From the NCBI GenBank assembly GCA_020639215.1, contig JACKHA010000010.1, forward strand, positions 27,429-91,428: a DNA stretch of 64,000 nucleotides, read 5' to 3'. The notes beneath the pieces were generated by a model that had not been told where the DNA came from, did not search any database, and saw nothing but the letters and a program-made list of their open reading frames with translations. The translations under genes and the position numbers were made by a program. Every line of letters starts with the position of its first letter. Position 1 is the first letter of the stretch. Positions 33,244-41,131 of this stretch are shown piece after piece. This stretch comes from Phycisphaeraceae bacterium (GTDB lineage Bacteria; Planctomycetota; Phycisphaerae; Phycisphaerales; UBA1924).

Positions 33244-33364
33244 CCGCGGAGGCACGGAGACACGGAGAGAGACACGAGGGACGCGGCTGGAGCGTCCCGG
33301 CATGTGCTTCGAGTTCGGCGTTGCTCCGGCCCGAGTTCTGCTCCGTGTCTCCGTGTCTCCGTGA
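33244..33364. repeat. Dispersed element with inverted CTCCGTGT arms between tssG and clpV
   Basis: The left arm GGCACGGAGACACGGAGA (from 33,251) is complementary to the right arm built of CTCCGTGT octamers (33,341-33,364), with about 75 bp between. A smaller GGGACGC/GCGTCCC hairpin (33,278-33,298) sits inside. The whole can fold into one long stem-loop. Arms of this wording (CCGCGGAGGCACGGAGACACGG) are a widespread unit in environmental bacterial genomes. It is 5' of clpV and could uncouple clpV from the baseplate genes. Confidence 0.75.
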
Positions 33365-33378
33365 TTCGTCGAATCCCG

Positions 33379-34398
33379 TCACGCCGCCGGGGGGCGGAGG
33401 ACGAGGTTGTCGGCGTCGCGGTCGTGGGGCTTGGAGCCGATCCACGAGGTCCAGCCGAGTCGGGTGCCGGTGCCGAGCTGGGTTTTGGGGATCTCCTCCT
33501 TCTTGAGGATGAGCTGGCAGTCCCAGAGGTAGGCCAGGCCGGCGTAGTTCTTGACCCAGTCGACCAGCACCGGGAACGAGCGGCCCGTGGGGAGGAAGCG
33601 TTCGAAGTCCTTGAGGCCCATGGCGCCCAGGCGCAGTCGGAACTTCTGCTGGCAGTCCCAGATGGACGAGCCGACGATGATGTTCTTGCCCATCAGGCCC
33701 GTCTCGCGGGAGCGCCCGACCTTGCACAGGGCGTCCTGGGGGAGCTTGAACCACTCGCCGACGAACTGGGCCAGGTCGGTCCTGACCTGGAAGTAGTCCT
33801 CGATTGTCTGGCGGAGGCCGTCGGCGTGCTTGGTGAGGTTGGCCAGGTGCCCGGTGAAGTGGAGCTTGCCCTCGTCGGGGACGTTGTCGCGGTCGCGGAA
33901 CGAGTCCATGCCGCGCCCGGCGAGGGAGCCGATGTAGACCTTGAAGCGATCGTCGTTCGGTCGGTCGTAGGAGACGGTGGGCTGGTTGAGGGCCCAGGCG
34001 CGGTAGAACAACGAGAGCAGGCGGTGGTGGATGACGTCCAGGAATCGGGCGGGTGTGGGATCGTGGGCGTTTCGCTCGCGCTGGCGGATGTACTCGGTGA
34101 TGTGGAGCGGGAGCGGGCCGTTGGGCCCCAGCAGGCCGAAGAAGCGGACGAGGATGCGCTCGGGACGCGGGCCCTTGCGGGCCTGGACGATGGAGATGGT
34201 GCTGGCGGCGAAGTCGAGCGTGCCCTCCTGGCCGAGGCGGACGGGGTCGTCGGCGAGTGCGATGGACAGGCCGACGCGCGGCTTGGGCGCGTGCGCGCAC
34301 TCGATCCGCCGCACGGAAGCGAAGAAGTCGCGTCCGTACGGGTCGTTCCGCAGGTCGCGGATCAGATCGTCGATCGTGTACCCATCCTCAAGGGCCAT
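33379..34398 (-). CDS. tssG: T6SS baseplate protein TssG
   Basis: A 339-aa cytosolic baseplate wedge component that works with TssF, TssE and TssK. Family signs: near residues 40-75 the motif RVGLSIALADDPVRLGQEG, then LRFFGLLGPNGPLP-like text (ILVRFFGLLGPNGPLPLHIT), and LLSLFYRAWALNQPTVS, all typical of TssG/ImpH. The C-terminal region ends shortly after the FLP-x-G segment (ERFLPTGRSFPVLVDWV). It overlaps the 3' end of tssF by 37 nt. Length is normal for the family. Confidence 0.95.
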   Translation of the reverse strand: MALEDGYTIDDLIRDLRNDPYGRDFFASVRRIECAHAPKPRVGLSIALADDPVRLGQEGTLDFAASTISIVQARKGPRPERILVRFFGLLGPNGPLPLHITEYIRQRERNAHDPTPARFLDVIHHRLLSLFYRAWALNQPTVSYDRPNDDRFKVYIGSLAGRGMDSFRDRDNVPDEGKLHFTGHLANLTKHADGLRQTIEDYFQVRTDLAQFVGEWFKLPQDALCKVGRSRETGLMGKNIIVGSSIWDCQQKFRLRLGAMGLKDFERFLPTGRSFPVLVDWVKNYAGLAYLWDCQLILKKEEIPKTQLGTGTRLGWTSWIGSKPHDRDADNLVLRPPAA

Positions 34399-36323
34399 CG
34401 CATCACCGGGCCGCGCTGCTCGCTGGCGACCACCGTCTCCGTGAACGAGTTGATCGAGACGTACTTGGCAAGGAACTGCTCGAGCACGGCGCCGAGCACG
34501 AAGATGCCTGTTCCTTCGAAGTTCTCCTCCTGGAAACCGAGCGTGACCTCGAGCCCGCGTGCAAACGCGATCGGGCCGGGGGTCGGGACGCGGCGCATGA
34601 TGCCGCGGGCCTTGATGCTGCTGACGCCCTCGACCTGCTTGGCGATGGCGGGCTCGGCGGTGTTGGCGTAGAGGCGGAGCAGGTCGCGCAGGGCGGCCGC
34701 GCCCGACTGGGGCGGGCGGCCCGGGGCGACCGCGCCCTCGGGCGGGGCCTCATCGACGAGCGAGAGGTAGTTGAGCGAGAGGTGGCTGATGAGGCGCCAG
34801 GCGGTCTCGCCCTCGGCGCGGCTGGGGGCGGGCTTGGTGGGGCCCGCGACGACGCGGACCGAATCGACCACCGCGCCGGCCTCGAGCGAGAAGTCGGTGC
34901 GTCCCGCGCCGATGGGCATGTCGATCGGCAGGTCGCGGTTTGTGCACAGGCAGTCGACGCCGACCTGGCGGAGGTCGGAACGGAAGGGGGCGTTGGCGGC
35001 GTCGACGAGGGCGACGTAGACCTCGGAGCCGGCGTAGGAGGATCTTTTTCCGTGGCGTCGTTCGCGGGCCGAGAGCGCGCGGGGGACGCGGTCGACGGTG
35101 AAGTACGCGCCGCGGCCGTAGGCTCGGTCGGCGTCGCGTGTGGTGTAGAAGGGCCGGAACTCGACCTCGTCGCCGGAAGAGGAGCCGTAGCCGGTGACGC
35201 CCGTGACCTCGTAGACCTCGAAGTCCAGCGGTCGCGTTCGGTCGACGACCAGGTGGTGCTCGTGGACCTTGTCAGAGATGTGGATGCGGTCGGCGACGCG
35301 GGGGAAGAGGTTGATCGCGGGGGTGCAGTAGAGGCGGATATTCGCGGCGGTGACGGCGGCCTCGAGGGCGGGGTCTTCCTTGGAGAGCGGGATGATCAGA
35401 TCGAGGCGGTTGCCCTTGCACTTCTTGACCAGCGGGAGCAGCCCGGAGAGGCGGACGAAGAGGAAGCGCTGGGGGAACGCGAAGTACTCCTGGAGGAGTC
35501 GGTAGCCGTGGAACGCGCGGTGGGGGTAGGGCAGGAGCGCCTCGTCGTCCTGGTAGCCGACGCGCCGGATCATCGGCTTGGGGCCGTCGGGGCCGGGGGC
35601 CGAGCCGGCGGGGGCTCCGGTGAGGGCGTCCATGACCTCGGTCCAGGCGGGCGGCTTGCCGGGCGGGCGCGCGACGACGGCGGTGGCGTGGGCCAGCAGC
35701 TGCTCGTATACGCGCATCGGCGTCTGGTCTGACCCGCTGAGGTAGAGGTCCAGCGAGTCCATGTCGGTCTCGGCGAACGAGAGGCCGGCGGTGGACTTGA
35801 GGCCCAGCCGGAGGGCGGCCTTGGGCTGCGGGCCGGGGATGTTGCGCGGGAGGTCGAGGGTGCCCAGGTCGCGCGAGTGGTAGCCGGCCTCGATGAGCTG
35901 GACGGGCCAGAGGGTCACCTCGTGGGCCGTGGTGTAGTAGCAGGGCGTGTTCTCGCCGCGCCCGATGTTGGAGCGCATGGCGGTGCCGCGCGAGAGCGTG
36001 TATCCGGAGGCCAGGGCGTTGTCGTCGTAGTCGGGGTTGACGGCGACGACGGCCATGGATGGGATCGGCGCGAGGTACTGGGGGTAGACGGATTCGAGCA
36101 GGTGCTGGGTGAAGCCCGGGAACTCGGCGTCGAGTTTGAGCTGGATGCGGGCGGAGAGGTAGGCCACGCCCTCGAGCAGCCGCTCGACGTATGGGTCGGC
36201 GCACTCCTGCTTGGAGACGCCCAGGCGGGCCGCGATCTTCGGGTACTCCTCGGCGAACTCGCCGGCGGTCTCGCGGAGGTGTCGCAGCTCGCGCTCGTAG
36301 TAGTTCTTCAGGCGGCTATCCAC
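34362..36323 (-). CDS. tssF: T6SS baseplate protein TssF
   Basis: A 653-aa baseplate wedge protein; two TssF copies bind one TssG around the spike. The N-terminus is the family hallmark (LKNYYERELRHLRETAGEFA, EYPKIAARLG, DPYVERLLEGVAYLSARIQLKLD, FTQHLLESVYPQYL). The C-terminal part has RGIMRRVPTPGPIAFARGLE and ends near the FVSINSF-like segment KYVSINSFTETV. The start is GTG 36,323 in GTGGATAG, overlapping the tssE stop by 8 nt. The same type of 8-nt overlap occurs between tagJ and tssE. Confidence 0.96.
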   Translation of the reverse strand: MDSRLKNYYERELRHLRETAGEFAEEYPKIAARLGVSKQECADPYVERLLEGVAYLSARIQLKLDAEFPGFTQHLLESVYPQYLAPIPSMAVVAVNPDYDDNALASGYTLSRGTAMRSNIGRGENTPCYYTTAHEVTLWPVQLIEAGYHSRDLGTLDLPRNIPGPQPKAALRLGLKSTAGLSFAETDMDSLDLYLSGSDQTPMRVYEQLLAHATAVVARPPGKPPAWTEVMDALTGAPAGSAPGPDGPKPMIRRVGYQDDEALLPYPHRAFHGYRLLQEYFAFPQRFLFVRLSGLLPLVKKCKGNRLDLIIPLSKEDPALEAAVTAANIRLYCTPAINLFPRVADRIHISDKVHEHHLVVDRTRPLDFEVYEVTGVTGYGSSSGDEVEFRPFYTTRDADRAYGRGAYFTVDRVPRALSARERRHGKRSSYAGSEVYVALVDAANAPFRSDLRQVGVDCLCTNRDLPIDMPIGAGRTDFSLEAGAVVDSVRVVAGPTKPAPSRAEGETAWRLISHLSLNYLSLVDEAPPEGAVAPGRPPQSGAAALRDLLRLYANTAEPAIAKQVEGVSSIKARGIMRRVPTPGPIAFARGLEVTLGFQEENFEGTGIFVLGAVLEQFLAKYVSINSFTETVVASEQRGPVMRWPLRMGTRSTI

Positions 36324-36825
36324 GCGCGCCCTCCTGGAGCGTGCAGCGCCCGGTCTCGAGGTCCAGCGACGTGCGGAGGAAGACGGCCTCGGGCATTGGG
36401 TTGGCGAACATGTCCGACTCGATCTCGAGCGAGAGCGAGGTCTGACCCGCCTTGTCCTTCTGGCCCTTGCTGACGCGGACGCGTGTCGCGCCGGGGATGA
36501 GGCGCGGCTCGAAGCGCTCGATGGCCTCGCGGACCATGCGCTCGATCTGCTCCTCGGGGAGCGAGGCGATCGAGACGCCGCAGAGGTCGGGCATGCCGTA
36601 GTTCAGGGTGGAGGATCGGATCTGGGGGTAGTCCTCGAACTCTCCGGTGTTGTCCTTGTTGGCGGCGTTGAAGAGCCACTCGATATCGCGGAGCACCGCA
36701 CGGCGGAGCTGGGCGATGGACATGACGCGGCGCTCGCGGCTCTCCACCTGGACGTCGGGGTCGTCGTCGGAAAGGCGGTCGAGCAGGCAGGGCTGCAGGC
36801 GCTCGGACTGGGAGAGGTCAGCCAC
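36316..36825 (-). CDS. tssE: T6SS baseplate protein TssE (gp25-like)
   Basis: A 169-aa gp25/lysozyme-like baseplate component that starts sheath assembly. Family text: CLLDRLSDDDPD, the LRRAVLRDIEWLFNA segment, NYGMPDLCGVSIASL and IERFEPRLIPGATRVRV. I chose GTG 36,825 (GTGGCTGA overlapping the tagJ stop by 8 nt), because this matches the tssE/tssF junction and gives a family-typical length. A longer frame from 36,879 would add 18 residues inside tagJ. Confidence 0.93.
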   Translation of the reverse strand: MADLSQSERLQPCLLDRLSDDDPDVQVESRERRVMSIAQLRRAVLRDIEWLFNAANKDNTGEFEDYPQIRSSTLNYGMPDLCGVSIASLPEEQIERMVREAIERFEPRLIPGATRVRVSKGQKDKAGQTSLSLEIESDMFANPMPEAVFLRTSLDLETGRCTLQEGARG

Positions 36826-37843
36826 CGTCGGCGTCTCCACCGGCGTTCGGGCCCGCGTCGGTGGGCTCGCTCGGGCCATCGGGCGCGTCGCCGGGCTTGC
36901 GAGCGGTCAGGCCGCCGGAGAACGAAACGTTCCCGGGCGGACCGCCGCCGAGGCCCGGGATCCCGCCGGATCGGGCCATGCGGTCCATGGCGATGGTCTG
37001 CTGCTCCTCGTCGGTGAGCGGGCCGCCGAGGCGGAGCGAGCGGACGGACAGGATCGGGTAGTCGCCCGCGTCGGTCATAAGCAGACGCTGTCCCAGGCCG
37101 ATGGAGGCGCCGGCCTCGTCCTCGGACCAGTCGGTCTTGCGGGCCAGCTGCACGAGCCCGTCCTTGCTCGATTCGGAGCCGGGGTAGCGAGTGAAGAGCA
37201 TGCCGACCGCGGTGCCGCCGTTGGACCACATGAAGTTGGCGGGGAGCCAGACCATGTCGCGCAGGTCGGCGGGGGCCTCGATCGTGACGAGGCGGACGCG
37301 GTGCATGGGGATCCAATAGTAGCGGGCGTTGATGATCGCCTCGAGCATGGGGCCGAGGCGCGAGTCGGCGTCGGCGACCCACTCGAAGTTCTCTTCCTTC
37401 TTCGTGGGCTTGGATCCGGAGCGATCTTCGACCTCGATGGCGCCGGCGACGGCGGGGGCGGCTTCGAGGGCCTTGGCGCGGAGGTCGGCACCGGCCTTGG
37501 CGTGCCCCTGGGCAGTGAGGGTGGCGGCCTGGACCATCTGCCCAATCCATTCCTCGGGCTCACCGAAGATCAGCGGGCTCTTGGTGCCCTTGAAGACGGC
37601 GGTGCGGAGGGCCTGGCACTGGATGGCCTCGCGGCAGACCTTGGCCATGAGCTCGCACTCTTTGTCCAGGTCGGCCGCGACGTTGAGCTGGGTCAGCGCC
37701 CGGTCCCAGTTGCCGAGCACCGAGAGGAGCTGAAAGAGGAACACGCGGGGCTTGGCGTCGGAGGCGGCCTTGCGCACCTCGTCCTGGACCGCGGCCAGTG
37801 CCTCGGCGGGTTTGCCCTCTCGGATCAGGTCCTGCGCGGACAT
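36818..37843 (-). CDS. tagJ: T6SS accessory protein TagJ (ImpE/SciE family)
   Basis: A 341-aa cytosolic accessory protein that in other systems binds TssB and helps ClpV recognise the sheath. The N-terminal TPR-like helices (LIREGKPAEALAAVQDEV, FLFQLLSVLGNWDRALTQLN) and the C-terminal domain with NGGTAVGMLFTRYPGSE are typical of ImpE. A Gly/Pro-rich tail after residue ~290 is extra. AAGGAGG sits before the ATG. Its presence together with ClpV places this T6SS among the TagJ-containing class. Confidence 0.92.
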   Translation of the reverse strand: MSAQDLIREGKPAEALAAVQDEVRKAASDAKPRVFLFQLLSVLGNWDRALTQLNVAADLDKECELMAKVCREAIQCQALRTAVFKGTKSPLIFGEPEEWIGQMVQAATLTAQGHAKAGADLRAKALEAAPAVAGAIEVEDRSGSKPTKKEENFEWVADADSRLGPMLEAIINARYYWIPMHRVRLVTIEAPADLRDMVWLPANFMWSNGGTAVGMLFTRYPGSESSKDGLVQLARKTDWSEDEAGASIGLGQRLLMTDAGDYPILSVRSLRLGGPLTDEEQQTIAMDRMARSGGIPGLGGGPPGNVSFSGGLTARKPGDAPDGPSEPTDAGPNAGGDADGG

Positions 37844-37979
37844 GGGCCCTCCTTGGCGCGGGTGGCGGTCGGGGAGAACGAATCGGGCGTCTTGACGAAA
37901 GTGCGGGCGGGGCGATTGGCCCCGACCGCACGGTGGAACTCGGTTGTTTCCTGCCGCGGCCCGCGCGGCGGGGTTGGAA

Positions 37980-38477
37980 TCAGCCGCCGGTGTTGGTCTT
38001 GAGGTCCCACCACTTGGCGAAGTTGCCGGCCACCGCGCCGGTGTTGTGGTCGAGCTGGATGTAGTTCCACTCGATCTTGGCGTAGTTGAAGGAGACCTCC
38101 TCGACGGGGAGGGACTCGCCGCCGCCGGCCGAGCCGCCGGGGCGGATGCCCGAGACGAGCACGTCGGTCATCTTGATCTCGTAGTACTTCTCCTTGTTCC
38201 CGGTGGCGCGATGGAACTGGAGCGAGATCTCGGGGATGTGGTCGCCGCGGCAGCAGGCCAGGTAGAGGGGGGTGGAGGCGGCGTCGAGGGCCTTGATGAC
38301 GCTGAAGTCGGCGTGGTCCACGCGTCCCGCAGTGCGGGCGCCGCCGGTGGAGACCGAGCCGGTCGAGGTCTGGCTGAGGCCGTGCTGGAAAGAGAGGATC
38401 TCGATCCACTGCGCGTGCTGGTCGTCGGTGCTCTCGCCCGGGATGGTCGAGATCTTGAGGAATGCGTCGAACGCCAT
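37980..38477 (-). CDS. hcp: T6SS inner tube protein Hcp (TssD)
   Basis: A 165-aa protein whose hexamers stack into the secreted tube. Family text: MAFDAFLKISTIPGEST near the N-terminus, WIEILSFQHG, the FSVIKALDAASTPLYLACCRG region and ISLQFHRATG. The C-terminal strands end EWNYIQLDHNTGA. Strong AAAGGAG site. It has a 306-bp leader rich in hairpins, separating it from tssC, and 136 bp after it before tagJ, as expected for the most highly expressed component. The length matches canonical Hcp, with no C-terminal toxin extension. Confidence 0.96.
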   Translation of the reverse strand: MAFDAFLKISTIPGESTDDQHAQWIEILSFQHGLSQTSTGSVSTGGARTAGRVDHADFSVIKALDAASTPLYLACCRGDHIPEISLQFHRATGNKEKYYEIKMTDVLVSGIRPGGSAGGGESLPVEEVSFNYAKIEWNYIQLDHNTGAVAGNFAKWWDLKTNTGG

Positions 38478-38510
38478 GTCTGGTGACTCCTTTGGCTTTG
38501 CCCTTCGCAA

Positions 38511-38679
38511 GGGCTGGTGGTCGGGGGCGACGTTGCCCACCGACGGTTCACCGGGGCGGGCCCTCCCCGGACGGAACTCGACCTGGTTTCCCGCCTGCGC
38601 GGGTCGCCCGCGTCGGCGGGCCTGGTTTCAATCTCCCGGGCGGGCGTCGGCCCGCCCGGGGGTGTGTCGGATTGCCGAC
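38511..38679. repeat. Cluster of GC-rich hairpins in the tssC-hcp gap
   Basis: The gap 38,478-38,783 has no coding potential. It holds CCCGC/GCGGG (38,590-38,603), GCCCGC-GTCG-GCGGGC (38,606-38,621), an 11-bp perfect stem CCCGGGCGGGC/GCCCGCCCGGG with the same GTCG loop (38,635-38,660), GTCGG/CCGAC (38,666-38,679), and GCCCTT/AAGGGC close to the hcp ribosome-binding site. The wording CTGGTTTCCCGCCTGCGCGGG resembles REP-type elements. It may protect hcp mRNA or attenuate read-through from tssC. Confidence 0.7.
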
Positions 38680-38783
38680 GCCAGACCATCCGGAATCCCG
38701 CGCGGGCGGGGACAGGGAACTTGGCGTCGGTCGCCCCCGGAGTCCGCAACGGATTCGAGCCGGAGCGGGGGCAACGGGCCCGG

Positions 38784-40274
38784 CTACTTCTTCTGCGACG
38801 GCAGCTTGGAGACCAGCCGCAACGACGCGGTCAGGCCCTCGAGCTGGAAGTGCGGGCGGAGATAGAACTTGGCGCTGTAGTAGCCCGGATTGCCCGGGAC
38901 CTCGTCGACGACAACCTCGGCGGCAGCCAGGGGGTAGCGGGCCTTCATCTCCTCGCTGGCGTTGGGGTCGAGGGTGACGTACTGGCTGATCCACTTCTGG
39001 AGCCACTTCTGCATGTCCTCGCGCTCCTTGAAGGAGCCGATCTTGTCGCGGACCATGCACTTGAGGTAGTGGGCGAAGCGGCACGTGGCGAAGAGGTAGG
39101 GAAGGCGGGCCGAGAGGTTGGCGTTGGCCGTCGCGTCCGGGTCGTCGTACTCGGCGGGCTTCTGGAGGCTCTGGGCCCCGACGAAGCAGGCGTAGTCGGT
39201 GTTCTTCCAGTGCGAGAGGGGCATGAGCCCGTTCTTGGCCAGCTCGGCCTCACGCCGGTCGGTGATGGCGATCTCGGTCGGGCACTTCATGTCCACGCCG
39301 CCGTCGTCGGTCGGGAAGGTGTGGACCGGGAGATTCTGGACGATGCCGCCCGACTCGACGCCGCGGATGCGGCTGCACCAGCCGTAGAGCTTGAAGGAGC
39401 GGGTGACGTTTGTGGCCATGGCGTAGGCGGCGTTGGCCCAGGTGTACTTGGAGTGGTCGGCGCCCTCAGTGTCCTCCTCGAAGGCGAAGTCTTCGATGGG
39501 GTTGGTCTTGGAGCCGTAGGGCATGCGCGAGAGGAACCGCGGCATGGCCAGGCCCAGGTACCGCGAGTCGTCCGAGTCGCGGAGGGAACGCCAGGCGGCG
39601 TACTCGGCGGTCTGGAAGATCTTGGTGAGGTCGCGCGGGTCGGCCAGCTTGGTCCACGAGTCCATGTTCAGGAGCGACGGGTTGGCGCCGGTGATGAACG
39701 GGGCGTGGGCCGCGGCCGCGACCTGCGACATGGAGCGGAGCAGGGCCACGTCGGGCGGGGAGTGGTCGAAGTGGTAGTCGCCCACGAGGCAGCCGTAGGG
39801 CGAGCCGCCGGGGGTGCCGAACTCGTCTTCGTAGAGGCGCTTGAAGATGGGGGACTGGTCCCAGGCGGTGCCCTCGAACTTCTGGAGGGTCTTGGCCAGG
39901 TCCTTCTTCGAGATGTTCATGACGCGGATCTTGAGCGTCTCGTCGGTCTCGGTGTTGTTGACGAGGTAGGACAGGCCGCGCCACGCGGATTCGAGCTGCT
40001 GGAACTCCGCGTGGTGGATGATGAGGTTGACCTGCTCGGTGAGTCGGCGGTCGATCTCGGCGATCATGGACTTGATGGTCTTGATCGCGTCGTCGGAGAT
40101 CAGGGCCGTCTCGGAGAGGGCCTGCTGGGCCAGCGTCTGGACGCCGGTGAGGATGGCGTCCTTCGTGCGGTCGTTCTGGGGCTTGAACTCCTTGGAGAGG
40201 AGCTGCTCGAACTCGTTCATCTCGAGCGTTTCGGCCCCCGCCGCCGCCTGTGCCTGGTTCTCTGCTTCTGCCAT
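38784..40274 (-). CDS. tssC: T6SS sheath large subunit TssC (VipB)
   Basis: A 496-aa protein that with TssB builds the contractile sheath. Family text: VNLIIHHAEFQQLESAWRGL, IRVMNISKKDLAKTL, the YGCLVGDYHFDHSPPDV segment, and TRSFKLYGWCSRIRG. The C-terminal block LPYLFATCRFAHYLKCMVRD and the end FYLRPHFQLEGLTASLRLVS also fit. Length is normal. GGAGG lies 10 nt before the ATG. The gene starts immediately after tssB (4 bp), as expected for equimolar sheath subunits. Confidence 0.97.
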   Translation of the reverse strand: MAEAENQAQAAAGAETLEMNEFEQLLSKEFKPQNDRTKDAILTGVQTLAQQALSETALISDDAIKTIKSMIAEIDRRLTEQVNLIIHHAEFQQLESAWRGLSYLVNNTETDETLKIRVMNISKKDLAKTLQKFEGTAWDQSPIFKRLYEDEFGTPGGSPYGCLVGDYHFDHSPPDVALLRSMSQVAAAAHAPFITGANPSLLNMDSWTKLADPRDLTKIFQTAEYAAWRSLRDSDDSRYLGLAMPRFLSRMPYGSKTNPIEDFAFEEDTEGADHSKYTWANAAYAMATNVTRSFKLYGWCSRIRGVESGGIVQNLPVHTFPTDDGGVDMKCPTEIAITDRREAELAKNGLMPLSHWKNTDYACFVGAQSLQKPAEYDDPDATANANLSARLPYLFATCRFAHYLKCMVRDKIGSFKEREDMQKWLQKWISQYVTLDPNASEEMKARYPLAAAEVVVDEVPGNPGYYSAKFYLRPHFQLEGLTASLRLVSKLPSQKK

Positions 40275-40278
40275 GGGA

Positions 40279-40779
40279 TCAGCCCTCCTGCTTCTTGCCG
40301 GCGGTGAGTGCGTTCAGGAGCGTCGGGTCCTTGAGGGCCTTGGCGATCAGCTCCTCGGCGCCGGATTTTCCGTCCATGTACGAGATGAGGTTGTCGAGCT
40401 GGGTCCGGGCTTCGAGCAGTTTCCGGAGCGGCTCGACCTTGCGAGCCACGGCCGCGGGCGAGAAGTCGTCCATGCTCTCGAACGTGACGTCCACGCTCAT
40501 GTTGCCCTCGCCCGTGAGGGTGTTGGGGACCTGGAACGCGGCCCTGGGCTTGTAGGCCTTCATGCGGTCGTCGAAGTTGTCGACGTCGATCTCAAGGAAC
40601 TTGCGGTCCGCGACGGGGGCCAGCGGCTCGGCGGGCTTGCCCGAGAGGTCCGCCATGACGCCCATCACGAACGGGAGGTTGATCTTCTTCTGGGCCCCGT
40701 ACACCTCGAGGTCGTACTCGATGTGGACGCGCGCGGGGCGGTTTCGCCCCAGGAACTTCTGACTGCTGCCCGCGGCCAT
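40279..40779 (-). CDS. tssB: T6SS sheath small subunit TssB (VipA)
   Basis: A 166-aa partner of TssC. Family text: SSQKFLGRNRPARVHIEYD, LPFVMGVMADLSG, FLEIDVDNFDDRMKAYKPR and the C-terminal coiled segment LRKLLEARTQLDNLISYMDG used by ClpV. AAAGGAG precedes ATG 40,779. The 352-bp upstream gap suggests its own promoter. Confidence 0.97.
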   Translation of the reverse strand: MAAGSSQKFLGRNRPARVHIEYDLEVYGAQKKINLPFVMGVMADLSGKPAEPLAPVADRKFLEIDVDNFDDRMKAYKPRAAFQVPNTLTGEGNMSVDVTFESMDDFSPAAVARKVEPLRKLLEARTQLDNLISYMDGKSGAEELIAKALKDPTLLNALTAGKKQEG

Positions 40780-41131
40780 CGCGGCTCCTTTCCATGTCGC
40801 AGGGGCCCAAATGCCCACGCCAGAGCGTGCGCCGGTGCCCCACCCTCGCCGCCGGGCGAACGATCGCCCGATCCACGGCCCCGAAGGTCGGTTCCGTCCC
40901 CGCCCGGCACCGCCCCGCGAATGGGGTCGGCGGGCGGAGCGCCATCGACGGACGCCCGGCGTCGCTTCCCCGGATTGGTGCGCGGTTCTTGGCGCACCCG
41001 TGAGACGCGACGACGGACCCCATCGGGGCGTCGGGAACCGGCCAACAACGAATCCGAAGTCGCCGAGACCGGGGGTCATCCGGGCCCGGAAAACGGGTCG
41101 CTCGGGGCGGGCGCCCCGCTGAGGAACGAGA
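40780..41131. other. 352-bp non-coding gap before tssB
   Basis: No reading frame here has T6SS-like or other recognisable content. A GGGCGA/TCGCCC hairpin (40,854-40,869) lies about 75 bp upstream of the tssB start. No consensus promoter was recognised, but the size of the gap in an otherwise tight cluster and the strong tssB ribosome-binding site suggest a promoter or an mRNA processing point. Confidence 0.5.
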
